Source: Phytophthora sp. 'mugwort' (lineage: Eukaryota; Oomycota; Peronosporomycetes; Peronosporales; Peronosporaceae). Taken from it: 29,741 nt of DNA. The stretch covers positions 1-29,741 of the forward strand of contig JAUCEF010000028.1 of the NCBI GenBank assembly GCA_033558025.1. The letters run 5' to 3'. Position 1 is the stretch's first letter; each line of letters opens with the position of its first letter. Below, piece after piece: positions 1 to 8,471 of this stretch. The position numbers were made by a program, and so were the translations under genes. The notes below the pieces were generated by a model. That model was given only the letters and a program-made list of their open reading frames with translations. It was not told the origin of the DNA and did not search any database.

Positions 1-709
1 CATATTAGCATATTCACCTAAAAAAAATAATGCAAAAACCCATTGCAGAATATTCTACATTATAACCTGAAACTAATTCAGCTTCAGCTTCAGGTAAATC
101 AAAGGGATGTCGATTTGTTTCTGCTAAACAAGATATAAAAAAAATTATAAAAATAGGAAAAAGAGGAAAAACAATACCATACCGTTTTTTTGTGCCCAAA
201 TAATAGAAATTAAATTTAAAGATTTTGCACAAACAATTACTGAAAGAATTGAAAACCCAATAGTTAATTCATATGAAATCATTTGTGCTGTTGATCTTAA
301 AGCCCCTAAAAACGAATATTTAGAATTACTTGACCAACCACCTATAATAACACCGTATACACCTAAAGATGAAATTGCTATTAAATATAAAATACCAATA
401 TTTAATTCAGTAAAAAACATACCAAAACCTAAAGGTATTATTGTCCAACTTAATAGACTTAAAAAAAAAGCTAAATAGGTGCAAATATAAATAAAAATTA
501 CATCAGCATTACTTGGTAAAATTGTTTTCTTTTACGAATAATTTAAGACCATCAGCTAATGGTTGTAATAATCCAAAAGTACCTACAACATTAGGTCCTC
601 TTCTTCTTTGAATAGAAGCTAATATTTTACGTTCAACTAAAGTAAAATAAGCCACAGCAATTAATAAAGGTAATATGAAAATTAAAAATTTTAAAATTGT
701 GTATATCAT
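1..709 (-). CDS. nad1: NADH dehydrogenase subunit 1 (complex I, ND1/NuoH), 3' end cut off by window edge, frame broken
   Basis: ND1 is a multi-spanning inner-membrane subunit of complex I next to the quinone-entry site. It starts at ATG 709 with a hydrophobic helix, then the family motifs [17 protein letters not shown] and [16 protein letters not shown]. Further on come [24 protein letters not shown] and the [30 protein letters not shown] block near 40-120. The gene leaves the window before its C-terminus. Conserved blocks lie in different frames: breaks fall near 522 (run of four A), 463 (run of nine A), about 190 (run of seven T) and 35-40 (run of five A). Three are explained by one extra base and the one near 190 by a length error of uncertain sign. 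The start overlaps the nad11 stop as ATGA. The product call is secure; whether the frame breaks are real is doubtful. Confidence 0.93.
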
Positions 710-2297
710 AATAATTTTGATTGATTTTTGAAAATTTTATTAGAATTAATCAATATTTTTGAATATTGTTCTAATATATTTGTATAATAATTATTTTTAA
801 TTAATGAATCTAAAAAATTAATATTAATTTTTAAAAATTTTTTATTAAAACTAAAATTATAAATAATTTTATTTTTTTTTTTAATAAATAAGGTAAAATA
901 TCTTTAATTTTTAAAAAAGCTTCTGATTTAGATTGATTTTTATTTAATAAAAATTTATAAAGATTCTATAAATTATAGAATCTTTACGTTTGTTCTATAT
1001 TTACATTTAAAATTTGTTCATTTTTTGAATAAAACCTTCTAAATTAATATACATTCCATTTTTTTCTAAAAAAGTTAATCCAGGTAAAATTAGATTTGAA
1101 TTTTGAGCATCTTTAGTAAAATGATGTCCTTGATAAATAACAAAACTATTTTTAGTTATTTTTAATTTATTTTGTAAATTTGTATTAAATAAATAATATA
1201 ATTTTGAATTATTTAACATATTTAATGATTTTGGAAAAGTAATTTCAAAAAATTAATTAAAGAAGTTTGAAAATTAAAGAAATTAATATTATGGTTAATA
1301 AATGATAAATTTTTTAATTTTGATAATAAAAAAAAACCATTTTTTTGATTTAAAATATTACTACCTATAATAATTAAAGGTTTTTTTTGCTTTTTTTAAT
1401 TGTTTACAAAATACATGTTTTCCTAAAATAATATTTATTAAAGTTTTAAAAGTTAATCCTAAATGTTTTACTGGATAAGTAAAATTAATTTTATTACCGA
1501 TATATGCTATTTTAAAATTTCCTTTTTTTAAACGATTAATTAAATGAATATTTAAAATAGAACCTTCTTGACGAATATCACTACCAATTATTAAACAAAC
1601 ATCAGATTCTTCAATAGATTTTAAAAGTATTATTAAATAAAAAATTTGAAGCTAAATCAGAATTTATCTTAATTTGTCGATTTTTTTAAAAATTGTTCAT
1701 AATTTTACATTTGAAATTCCTAATTATTTAAATTTTTTTTTAATAAAAAAAGAGATTCTAAATCAGTTAAATCACCAATAATACTTTTAGCATTAAAACT
1801 ATCTGTAATTATCAATTTTTTATTAATAATATTTAGAGCATCTAACCAAGAAATCCTATGAAAATTGTTTTGATTATCTTTTAATAATGGATATTTTAAT
1901 CGTTGATATTTTAAACTATCAAAAAAATATCTTGTTTTATCTGATATCCATTCTTTATTAATATTAAAATTAGTTTTAGGTAAATACGTATAATTTCATT
2001 ATTAAAAATATCAATTTTAATATTTGAACCAATACTATCTAAAATAGCAATACCCTCTTTTTTTTTTAATTCCCAAGAACGTGCTTTAAAAGTATAGGGT
2101 TTAGAAGTTAATGCACCAACAGGACATAAATCTACTAAATTACCAGAAAATTCGGATTTAAAAATATTTGAAGAATAAAAATTAATTTCAGTTTTATTAC
2201 CACGACCTGTTGTACCTAAACCGTCAATTCCACAAATTTCATTAGCAAAACGTACACAACGTGTACAATGAATACAATTTAAATTATTTATTTTTAT
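706..2297 (-). CDS. nad11: NADH dehydrogenase subunit 11 (complex I 75-kDa/NuoG), N-terminus missing, frame broken many times
   Basis: Nad11 is the Fe-S subunit of the complex I peripheral arm. The frame opens at [17 protein letters not shown] (about 2230-2280), the 4Fe-4S motif in the middle of the N-terminal half. It continues with [30 protein letters not shown] and [13 protein letters not shown], then the molybdopterin-like domain ([16 protein letters not shown] near 1540-1600; [29 protein letters not shown] near 1050-1150). The last roughly 80 codons (about 706-950) are open in one frame and end in TGA overlapping the nad1 ATG. Roughly eight one-base breaks, mostly in A/T runs, separate these blocks. 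The 2Fe-2S and His-Cys3 cluster region, about 130 residues in relatives, is absent because cob ends immediately upstream and an in-frame stop lies at 2298-2300. No start codon could be assigned. Confidence 0.88.
958..986. repeat. 29-nt perfect palindrome inside nad11
   Basis: Two 14-nt arms (958-971 and 973-986) are perfect inverted copies around one base. In the frame open on both flanks the arms give two stops. With one base added on each side, the same bases read [13 protein letters not shown], which fits the family's DWxII..L..FL stretch in the C-terminal part. It is therefore more likely coding sequence with nearby indels than an inserted hairpin element, but both readings remain possible. 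Confidence 0.6.
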
Positions 2298-3460
2298 TTA
2301 TTAAAGATTTTTTATTAATATTATAACGTACTAAATAAGTTTCTAATTTACCTAAAAATGGTATAATTATTATAAAAAAAAAAAAATAATAAATCATACT
2401 TATAATACCAATTTCAGTATAAGGATATTCAACTGGACATTGTCCAACCCAACCTAATAATAAAAAAGCTATAACTAATAACCAATAACAAATTTTAAAT
2501 ATAGGTCTAAAAGCTGTACTTCTAATTTCAGATGAATTTGTAAAAGGTATTGTTAATAAAATAAGTAATGAACCAAACATAGCTATAACACCGCCAATTT
2601 TATTAGGAATAGATCTTAAAATTGCATAAAACGGTAAAAAATACCATTCTGGTACGATATGTAAAGGTGTTTTCATTGGATTTTGCTTCAATATAATTAT
2701 CGGGATGACCTAATGTATTAGGATAAAAAAAAATAAAATAAAGAAAATCAAAAATAAGATCATTAATCCAAATAAATCTTTAGTATAAAAATATGGATAA
2801 AAAGGTATATTTTCATTTTTTAATGTAATACCTAAAGGATTATTTGAACCAACTTCATGTAATAAAATTAAATGTATCAATACGGCACCCACAATTATAA
2901 AAGGTAATGTAAAATGTAAACTAAAAAAACGATTTAATGTTGGATTATCAACAGCAAATCCGCCCCAAAGCCAATCAACAATATCTTTTCCTATTAAGGG
3001 TATTGCAGAAAATAAATTAGTAATAACAGTTGCACCCCAAAAACTCATTTGTCCCCAAGGTAAAACATAACCCATAAAAGCTGTAGCCATCATTAAAATA
3101 AAAATAATTACACCAGAAGACCATATAGCTTCTCTTGGTGTGATATAAGAACCATAATATAAACCACGAAAAATATGAAATATATACAACAATAAAAAAA
3201 AAAGATGCTCCATTTGCATGTGTATATCTAATTAACCAACCATTATTTACATCTCTCATAATATGTTCAACACTATTAAAAGCTAAATCAATATGTGGAG
3301 TATAATGCATTGCTAAAAAAATACCTGTTAAAATTTGTATTACTAACATAATACCAGCTAACGAACCGAATCCAAAAAAATAATTTAAATTAATAGGTGT
3401 AGGATAATCTATTAAATGATTATTAAGAATCGCAAATAATGATTTTTTATTCCATCTCAT
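2284..3460 (-). CDS. cob: Apocytochrome b (complex III), frame broken three times
   Basis: Cytochrome b carries hemes bL and bH and the Qo/Qi sites of complex III. The start is placed at [22 protein letters not shown] (ATG 3460), as usual for the family; ten further in-frame codons upstream are ignored. Motifs seen: [17 protein letters not shown] with a heme-ligand His, [30 protein letters not shown] and the Qo motif PEWYF. One-base errors sit at a run of ten A near 3194-3203 (one too many), a run of nine A near 2724-2732 (one too few) and a run of four A near 2684 (one too many). Correcting these gives about 391 residues, a normal length. The stop at 2284-2286 lies inside the open frame of nad11. 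Confidence 0.93.
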
Positions 3461-3506
3461 AATATGAAATGAAAAATTACCTAAAAGCAAAAATAATAAT
3501 AAAATA

Positions 3507-4074
3507 TTACATATTTATTTTATTATTCCAAGGATTATTAAATTCAAATAATCGGTATTGTTGTGATAAATTAATGGGTTCATAAACAACACGTTTTTTT
3601 AATTCATTATAAAAAAATTTCTAAAAAACCACTTAAAGGGAAATCTTTACGTAAAGGATGTCCTTCAAAACCATAATCTGTTAAAATCCGTCTTAAATCG
3701 GGATGGTATAAAAAAAAAATACCAAACATATCCCAAACTTCTCTTTCACACCAATTGGCTGATTGATATATTTTTATAATTGAATCTACCGGTTGTAATT
3801 CATTAATTATTATTTTAATTTTTAAACGACTATTAAAACGAATACTTAATAAATTATAAATTATTTCAAAACGTTTTTTTTTATTAATATAATCTATAAC
3901 ACAAATTTCTGATAATACTTTAAATTGAGTATTTGTATGATTTTTTAAAAAAAATAAAATAGGAATTAAATTTTTTGTAGAAATATTTATACATAATTCA
4001 TTTTTATATAAAGTATAATTTATTATTGGTAAAATCTGTAATAAATATTGACTAAATTTTTTTAATACTTTCAT
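3507..4074 (-). CDS. nad9: NADH dehydrogenase subunit 9 (complex I 30-kDa/NuoC), C-terminus frameshifted
   Basis: Nad9 is a peripheral-arm subunit of complex I that packs against Nad7. The start is ATG 4074. The diagnostic block [17 protein letters not shown] is followed by [26 protein letters not shown]. The first frame stops at 3607 just after GFLEI, but the next frame continues [24 protein letters not shown] and NNPW to a stop at 3507-3509. That is the normal family ending. A run of seven A near 3608-3614 with one base too many explains the break. The corrected length is about 188 residues, typical for the family. It lies between atp9 and cob on the same strand, and a 24-nt palindrome sits 10 nt upstream of the start. 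Confidence 0.92.
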
Positions 4075-4083
4075 AAATAAAAA

Positions 4084-4107
4084 ATAATTATAAATATTTA
4101 TAATTAT
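4084..4107. repeat. 24-nt perfect palindrome in the nad9 5' leader, part of a 16-bp tandem repeat
   Basis: The bases 4084-4107 read the same on both strands. The stretch 4085-4116 is also a two-copy 16-bp direct repeat of TAATTATAAATATTTA. It lies immediately upstream of the nad9 start. It may be a transcript-processing or start signal; AT-richness makes chance symmetry easier than usual. Confidence 0.7.
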
Positions 4108-4194
4108 AAATATTTATATATTAAAAAAATAAATAATTTTTTTTTCTAAAATAAATACTATAACCAGTATTAGTATATATATAACATAAAATAC

Positions 4195-4214
4195 GATAAA
4201 AATTAATTTTTATC
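4195..4214 (-). terminator. 20-nt perfect palindrome downstream of atp9
   Basis: GATAAAAATTAATTTTTATC is a perfect palindrome 24 nt past the atp9 stop. It could form a hairpin at the 3' end of the atp9 message, acting as an RNA-end or processing signal. The function is inferred from position only. Confidence 0.5.
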
Positions 4215-4238
4215 ATATTTTTCAGGATTTAATTTTAA

Positions 4239-4490
<252 letters not shown>

Positions 4491-4556
4491 TTATTTAAAA
4501 TATCTTAAAGAATAAACTTTTTTAGAATATTTAATTATATAAAAAATTTTAAATTA

Positions 4557-4575
4557 TATATAATATTATTATATA
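4557..4575. repeat. 19-nt palindrome in the nad3-atp9 spacer
   Basis: Two 9-nt arms (TATATAATA and its complement) surround one T. The spacer 4467-4704 is otherwise AT-only sequence with no credible ORF. This adds to the set of symmetric elements in tRNA-less spacers. Confidence 0.5.
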
Positions 4576-4704
4576 CTTTAACTAATTTTAAATTAAAATA
4601 TAATTTTATTAAAAAAAATTATATTAAAATTAATATAGTTAAAATAATTTTATAAAAATTTTTTTAATTTAATAACAATAAATTTTTTTATATTTTTAAA
4701 TAAT

Positions 4705-5058
4705 TTACCATTCTAAAGCATCACTACACCAAATATAAATAAAACCTATAACTAATTCAACTAAAAATTCAATCATAGTCCAAAATCCCCATGAAAAATT
4801 TGAACTTAAAGTTAAAACCCAAGGAAAAATAAAAACAGCTTCTAAATCAAAAATAATAAAAAGGATAGCTACTAAATAAAATTTTACATCAAAAATTTTT
4901 CTAGCATCATCATAAGGATTAAATCCACATTCATAGGCTGTTAACTTTTCTAAATCATCTTTTTGTTTAATTAAACTAAAAGATAAAATGAAAATTAAAA
5001 TTGATAAAAATAAACTTAATATTAAGAATATAAAAATATTTGAATAATTTAATAACAT
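4705..5058 (-). CDS. nad3: NADH dehydrogenase subunit 3 (complex I, NuoA)
   Basis: Nad3 is a small membrane subunit near the quinone-proton coupling region of complex I. The start is ATG 5058 (MLLNYSNIFIFLILS), giving 117 residues, the family norm. A longer in-frame extension upstream would run through trnD and is rejected. The signature KLTAYECGFNPYDDARKIFDVKFYLVAILFIIFDLEAVFIFPW is intact, including the conserved Cys of the switch loop and the DxExxFxxPW motif. There are three predicted membrane helices. It lies 34 nt downstream of trnD, so tRNA excision probably frees its 5' end. Confidence 0.97.
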   Translation of the reverse strand: MLLNYSNIFIFLILSLFLSILIFILSFSLIKQKDDLEKLTAYECGFNPYDDARKIFDVKFYLVAILFIIFDLEAVFIFPWVLTLSSNFSWGFWTMIEFLVELVIGFIYIWCSDALEW

Positions 5059-5092
5059 ATTTATAAATTTTTTTAAATATAATAAATTTAAA

Positions 5093-5166
5093 CGGAAAAA
5101 ACGGGACTTGAACCCGCGACTTATAGCGTGACAAGCTACCACTCTAACCAACTGAGCTATTTTTCC
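5093..5166 (-). tRNA. trnD(guc): tRNA-Asp (GUC)
   Basis: Full cloverleaf with acceptor GGAAAAA/TTTTTCC, anticodon loop TTGTCAC, standard T-arm and discriminator G. It separates atp6 from nad3. Confidence 0.95.
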
Positions 5167-5202
5167 AATATAAAATATTATATCTTATTTTTGTATATTT
5201 TA

Positions 5203-5922
5203 TTAATGTAAATTTAAAGCATCATTTATATACATACACGTTAAAATCGTAAACACATATGCCTGAATTAAAGCTACAGCAATTTCTAAACCAACCAATA
5301 ATACAATAATTATTAATGGAATAAAATGTGCCATAAAAATAAAACTATTTACATTTAACATAGCCCAAGCAAAACCTGCAATTACTTTTAATAAAGTATG
5401 TCCAGCCATCATATTTGCAAATAATCGTACAGGTAAACTAATTACACGAAAAATGTATGAAACTAATTCAATAGGTACTAAGATGGGAACTAATGCTATA
5501 CTTGCACCACTAGGTAATAATAAATTTAAAAAATTAAATTTATGTTTTTTAATTCCAATTAAATTAAAACCTAAATAAATTGTTAATGCTAAAGTAAACG
5601 TAATAATTAAATGACTTGTTATAGTAAAACTGTATGGAATCATTCCTATTAAATTACATAATAAAATAAAAAAAAAAACAACAAAAATTAATGAAACAAA
5701 ATATTTACCAGCTTTTCCTATACTAGAATAAGTTAATTCAATTGTAATATTAAAAATCATTTCAAAAATTTGTTGAAAACGTGTTGGAATAAATTTAGTT
5801 TTTATACATGTAAATATATATAAATAAACTAAACCTATTACTAAAATTAAAGAAGCATTAGTAAATACAAAAGGTATTTGAAAAATAGGTAAAATTTCAA
5901 ATTGTTCTAAAGGACTAACCAT
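5203..5922 (-). CDS. atp6: ATP synthase Fo subunit a (subunit 6)
   Basis: Subunit a forms the proton half-channels beside the c-ring. The 239-residue product starts at ATG 5922 (MVSPLEQFEILPIFQIP) and has about six hydrophobic segments. The key signature ISLPVRLFANMMAGHTLLKVIAGF contains the essential Arg that faces the c-ring Glu. The C-terminal ALIQAYVFTILTCMYINDAL is typical. The frame is intact. It lies 24 nt downstream of cox3 and upstream of trnD, so cox3-atp6 is likely one message ended by the tRNA. Confidence 0.97.
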   Translation of the reverse strand: MVSPLEQFEILPIFQIPFVFTNASLILVIGLVYLYIFTCIKTKFIPTRFQQIFEMIFNITIELTYSSIGKAGKYFVSLIFVVFFFILLCNLIGMIPYSFTITSHLIITFTLALTIYLGFNLIGIKKHKFNFLNLLLPSGASIALVPILVPIELVSYIFRVISLPVRLFANMMAGHTLLKVIAGFAWAMLNVNSFIFMAHFIPLIIIVLLVGLEIAVALIQAYVFTILTCMYINDALNLH

Positions 5923-5946
5923 AAAAATTATTAATTTTTTAATAAA

Positions 5947-6861
5947 TTAATTACCTCCCCACCAGTAAACTGCTACAAATAAAAATAACCAAACAACATC
6001 TACAAAATGCCAATACCAAGCTGCAGCTTCAAAACCGAAATGATGTTGTTTTGTAAAATGATGATTAATTAATCTAATAGTACTTACTATAATAAAAATA
6101 GTACCTACAATAACGTGAATACCATGAAAACCTGTTAATAAAAAAAAAGTTGTACCATAAATACTATCAGAAATTGAAAAAGTACTTTCAATATATTCAT
6201 AGGCTTGAATTAAAGTAAAAAAAAAAGCTAATAAAATTGTAATAATTAAACTTAAAATAGCATTTTTTCTATCACCAAAAACTATTGAATGGTGTGCCCA
6301 AGTAATAGTTGCCCCAGATGATAATAATATTACAGTATTTAATAAAGGAATACCCCAAGCATTAACAGTTTCAATACCTAATGGTGGCCATAAAGATCCA
6401 ATTTCAGGTGTTGGTGCTAAAGCTGAATGAAAAAAAGCCCAAAAAAAACTAACAAAAAATAGTAATTCACTAAAAATAAATAAAAGCATACCATTTCTTA
6501 AACCTAATTGTACTTGTTTAGTATGTTGACCTTCATATACAGCTTCTCTAACTATATCACGAAACCAAGTATACATTGTTAAAATAATCATTAAAAATCC
6601 TGTTAAAATTAAGAAATTACTGCCAATATAACCATGAAAATACATAGCACCACCAAAAGTTAAAAAAAAAAGTCCAAAAGAAATTATAAAAGGCCAAGGA
6701 CTTGGATCTACTAAATGATAAGGATGTTTTTGTGTATTTTGTATATTATTACTAATTTCTTTTAAAATTTTTAAATCATTTTGAAATTTATCGATATTAG
6801 AATCATTTGTTGTAGTTTCTATTTGTAAATTTTTTTTATTAATATAATAATAATTTTTCAT
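5947..6861 (-). CDS. cox3: Cytochrome c oxidase subunit 3, with N-terminal extension
   Basis: Cox3 is a core membrane subunit of complex IV that stabilises the catalytic centre. Conserved features: HPYHLVDPSPWPF, WFRDIVREAVYEGQHTKQVQLGLRNGMLLFIFSE, FFWAFFHSALAPTPEIGSLWPP, TGFHGIHVIVGTIF and the ending WYWHFVDVVWLFLFVAVYWWGGN. Total length is 304 residues, against about 265-270 in most relatives. The excess is a hydrophilic Asn/Lys-rich segment of about 44 residues before HPYHLVDPSPWP. No ATG lies between the first Met (6861) and that motif, so either the extension is translated or a non-ATG codon is used. The frame is intact. Confidence 0.96.
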   Translation of the reverse strand: MKNYYYINKKNLQIETTTNDSNIDKFQNDLKILKEISNNIQNTQKHPYHLVDPSPWPFIISFGLFFLTFGGAMYFHGYIGSNFLILTGFLMIILTMYTWFRDIVREAVYEGQHTKQVQLGLRNGMLLFIFSELLFFVSFFWAFFHSALAPTPEIGSLWPPLGIETVNAWGIPLLNTVILLSSGATITWAHHSIVFGDRKNAILSLIITILLAFFFTLIQAYEYIESTFSISDSIYGTTFFLLTGFHGIHVIVGTIFIIVSTIRLINHHFTKQHHFGFEAAAWYWHFVDVVWLFLFVAVYWWGGN

Positions 6862-6997
6862 AAGAATTTTATAATTTGTAATAATTAATTATTTAATGAT
6901 AAATAATGTATTTTAAAAAAATTAATCAAAAATAAGATTAAATTTTAATTTTTTTATATTTTTATAATATTGTTTTTTTGTATTGATTGTTTTACTT

Positions 6998-7354
6998 TTA
7001 TTTTTTTGAAGTTTGAATAATTTCGTTTGTTATGTTTTTTAAATTTGCATTTAAAAGTAACCACGATATCGATTTTTTAATTTGTTTATCTTCATTTAAA
7101 AGCATTAAAAAATATCTATCTTTTTTTTTTTTTTTTTTATTTCGTTTTTTATTTGGAATACTTATTGCTTTTAATTTCGGTAATAAATTTTCAATTGATT
7201 TAAATAAAATAAAATTCGGTTTTTGTTTTGTAATTTTTTTTAAAGTAATTAAAATATTTATAAATATGTTTTCAGAACAAGTTTTTTTTCCTTTTTTTAA
7301 TAACATATTTATAAATAATTTTTTTATTTTATACTCTTCGTATTTTAGTTCCAT
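6998..7354 (-). CDS. rps7: Small-subunit ribosomal protein S7
   Basis: S7 nucleates assembly of the 30S head and binds the 3' domain of the small rRNA. The 118-residue frame shows the S7 core [30 protein letters not shown], then [12 protein letters not shown] and a C-terminal region [13 protein letters not shown] lysine run ([10 protein letters not shown]) comes from a long T tract on the plus strand near 7119-7138. It is shorter than bacterial S7 (about 155), with loss mainly at the N-terminus and in loops. The first Met lies 26 nt inside rps12; a later Met is possible. It follows rps12 as in the bacterial str operon. Confidence 0.8.
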   Translation of the reverse strand: MELKYEEYKIKKLFINMLLKKGKKTCSENIFINILITLKKITKQKPNFILFKSIENLLPKLKAISIPNKKRNKKKKKKDRYFLMLLNEDKQIKKSISWLLLNANLKNITNEIIQTSKK

Positions 7355-7709
7355 ATTTTGATCTTGATGTTTTTCGAGAATAAATCCCTAATAAATCATA
7401 TTTACCACGAATTACATGATATTTTACTCCAGGTAAATCTTTTACACGACCTCCTCTAACTAATACTATTGAATGTTCTTGTAAAGTATGACCAATACCT
7501 GGAATATAAGTAATTATTGTATACCTACTAGATAGGTGTACTTTTGCTACTTTACGCATAGCAGAATTTGGTTTTTTAGGTGTTGTATTATAAACTTTTA
7601 AACAAATACCTTTACGTTGAGGACATTGTTTTAAAGCTGGACTTTTATTTCTTTTTTTTTTTTCTAAACGTTTTTGTTTTTTTAAAAATAATTGATTAAT
7701 TGTTGACAT
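7329..7709 (-). CDS. rps12: Small-subunit ribosomal protein S12
   Basis: S12 sits at the decoding centre of the small ribosomal subunit. The start is ATG 7709 ([12 protein letters not shown]), giving 126 residues, the family norm. An upstream in-frame Met lies beyond trnV sequence and is rejected. Highly conserved blocks are present: [65 protein letters not shown] and the tail SRSKYGTK. The frame is intact. It lies 16 nt downstream of trnV and overlaps the start of rps7 by 26 nt, so the two are probably co-transcribed. Confidence 0.97.
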   Translation of the reverse strand: MSTINQLFLKKQKRLEKKKRNKSPALKQCPQRKGICLKVYNTTPKKPNSAMRKVAKVHLSSRYTIITYIPGIGHTLQEHSIVLVRGGRVKDLPGVKYHVIRGKYDLLGIYSRKTSRSKYGTKIRRV

Positions 7710-7725
7710 ATTATTTGTTATTTTA

Positions 7726-7800
7726 TTGAATAATAACGGACTCGAACCGCTAACATTTTCGGTGTAAACGAAATACTCTACCAATTGAGTTAATTATTCA
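7726..7800 (-). tRNA. trnV(uac): tRNA-Val (UAC)
   Basis: Cloverleaf with acceptor TGAATAA/TTATTCA, anticodon loop TTTACAC and discriminator A. It lies one base from trnI. Confidence 0.93.
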
Positions 7801-7801
7801 T

Positions 7802-7875
7802 TGGGCCTAAGTAGATTTGAACTACTGACTTTACACTTATCAGGCGTATACTCTAACCAACTGAGTTATAGGCCC
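7802..7875 (-). tRNA. trnI(gau): tRNA-Ile (GAU)
   Basis: Cloverleaf with acceptor GGGCCTA/TAGGCCC, anticodon loop CTGATAA and discriminator A. It is part of the tight trnR-trnQ-trnI-trnV cluster. Confidence 0.95.
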
Positions 7876-7877
7876 TT

Positions 7878-7949
7878 TTGAAGTAAAAGGATTCGAACCT
7901 TTGATTTTCCGTACCAAAAACGGAGGCCTTACCACTTGGCTATACTTCA
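7878..7949 (-). tRNA. trnQ(uug): tRNA-Gln (UUG)
   Basis: Cloverleaf with acceptor TGAAGTA/TACTTCA and anticodon stem TCCGT/ACGGA enclosing loop TTTTGGT, which places UUG at the anticodon. Discriminator A. Confidence 0.92.
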
Positions 7950-7963
7950 AAATAAATAAAATA

Positions 7964-8037
7964 TATGCTTAGAAAGATTTGAACTTTCATTTTATAGATC
8001 CGCAATCTAACGCTTTATCCATTTAAGCTATAAGCAT
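7964..8037 (-). tRNA. trnR(gcg): tRNA-Arg (GCG)
   Basis: Cloverleaf with acceptor ATGCTTA/TAAGCAT, anticodon loop TTGCGGA and discriminator A. The outermost anticodon-stem pair is T-T. GCG should read CGU/CGC. Confidence 0.88.
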
Positions 8038-8102
8038 AAGTTTAATTTTAATTTTTTTTTATAATTTTAATATTTATTAATGAATTTTTAGATAAAAATT
8101 TT

Positions 8103-8375
8103 TTAATTAAAACTAAAAAAATTTAATAAATAAAAAATATTTTTAAATTTTATATTAATTTTAGAAGTATAATTTTTATGAATAAAATGTTCACGTGATT
8201 TTTTATTTACATGGGGAGATCTTAATAATGTAAAAATTTTTTTTTTTTGTTTTGTTTGAAATACACCGGGTATTTGAATATTTTTGAATTTATTAATTTT
8301 TTTTAATTTTAATAAATTTTGTTTGAGTTGATTTATTTTTTGAAATGATTTAAAAGTTATTCTTAAAAGATACAT
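8103..8375 (-). CDS. rps10: Small-subunit ribosomal protein S10
   Basis: S10 is a head protein of the small ribosomal subunit. The 90-residue frame starts at ATG 8375 (MYLLRITFKSFQKINQ) and contains the family's most diagnostic stretch, KKIFTLLRSPHVNKKSREHFIHKNY. Mitochondrial S10 proteins are usually near 100 residues, so this one is slightly short. The flanks are Lys/Asn/Phe-rich, as expected from the base composition. It lies between trnF and the trnR-trnQ-trnI-trnV cluster, so its message could be released by tRNA excision on both sides. The frame is intact. Confidence 0.88.
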   Translation of the reverse strand: MYLLRITFKSFQKINQLKQNLLKLKKINKFKNIQIPGVFQTKQKKKIFTLLRSPHVNKKSREHFIHKNYTSKINIKFKNIFYLLNFFSFN

Positions 8376-8391
8376 ATTTTAATAATAAAAT

Positions 8392-8465
8392 TGTCTGGAG
8401 GTGGATTTGAACCACCGACACAAAGATTTTCAGTCTTTTACTCTAACCAACTGAGCTATCCAAAC
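8392..8465 (-). tRNA. trnF(gaa): tRNA-Phe (GAA)
   Basis: Cloverleaf with acceptor GTTTGGA/TCCAGAC, anticodon loop CTGAAAA and discriminator A. It separates nad2 from rps10, with only 6 nt to the nad2 stop. Confidence 0.95.
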
Positions 8466-8471
8466 TAAATA

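Noticed and set aside
1..3620. Pseudogenes or a nuclear copy of mtDNA (NUMT) explaining broken nad1, nad11 and cob
   Set aside because: Protein conservation is high on both sides of each break and the changes are almost all one-base homopolymer length changes, without the substitutions and stops expected of decay. The rest of the window is intact.
7032..7361. A 109-codon plus-strand open frame rich in Phe and Lys
   Set aside because: It is the antisense of rps7; the minus strand carries clear S7 motifs and the plus frame has only composition-driven residues.
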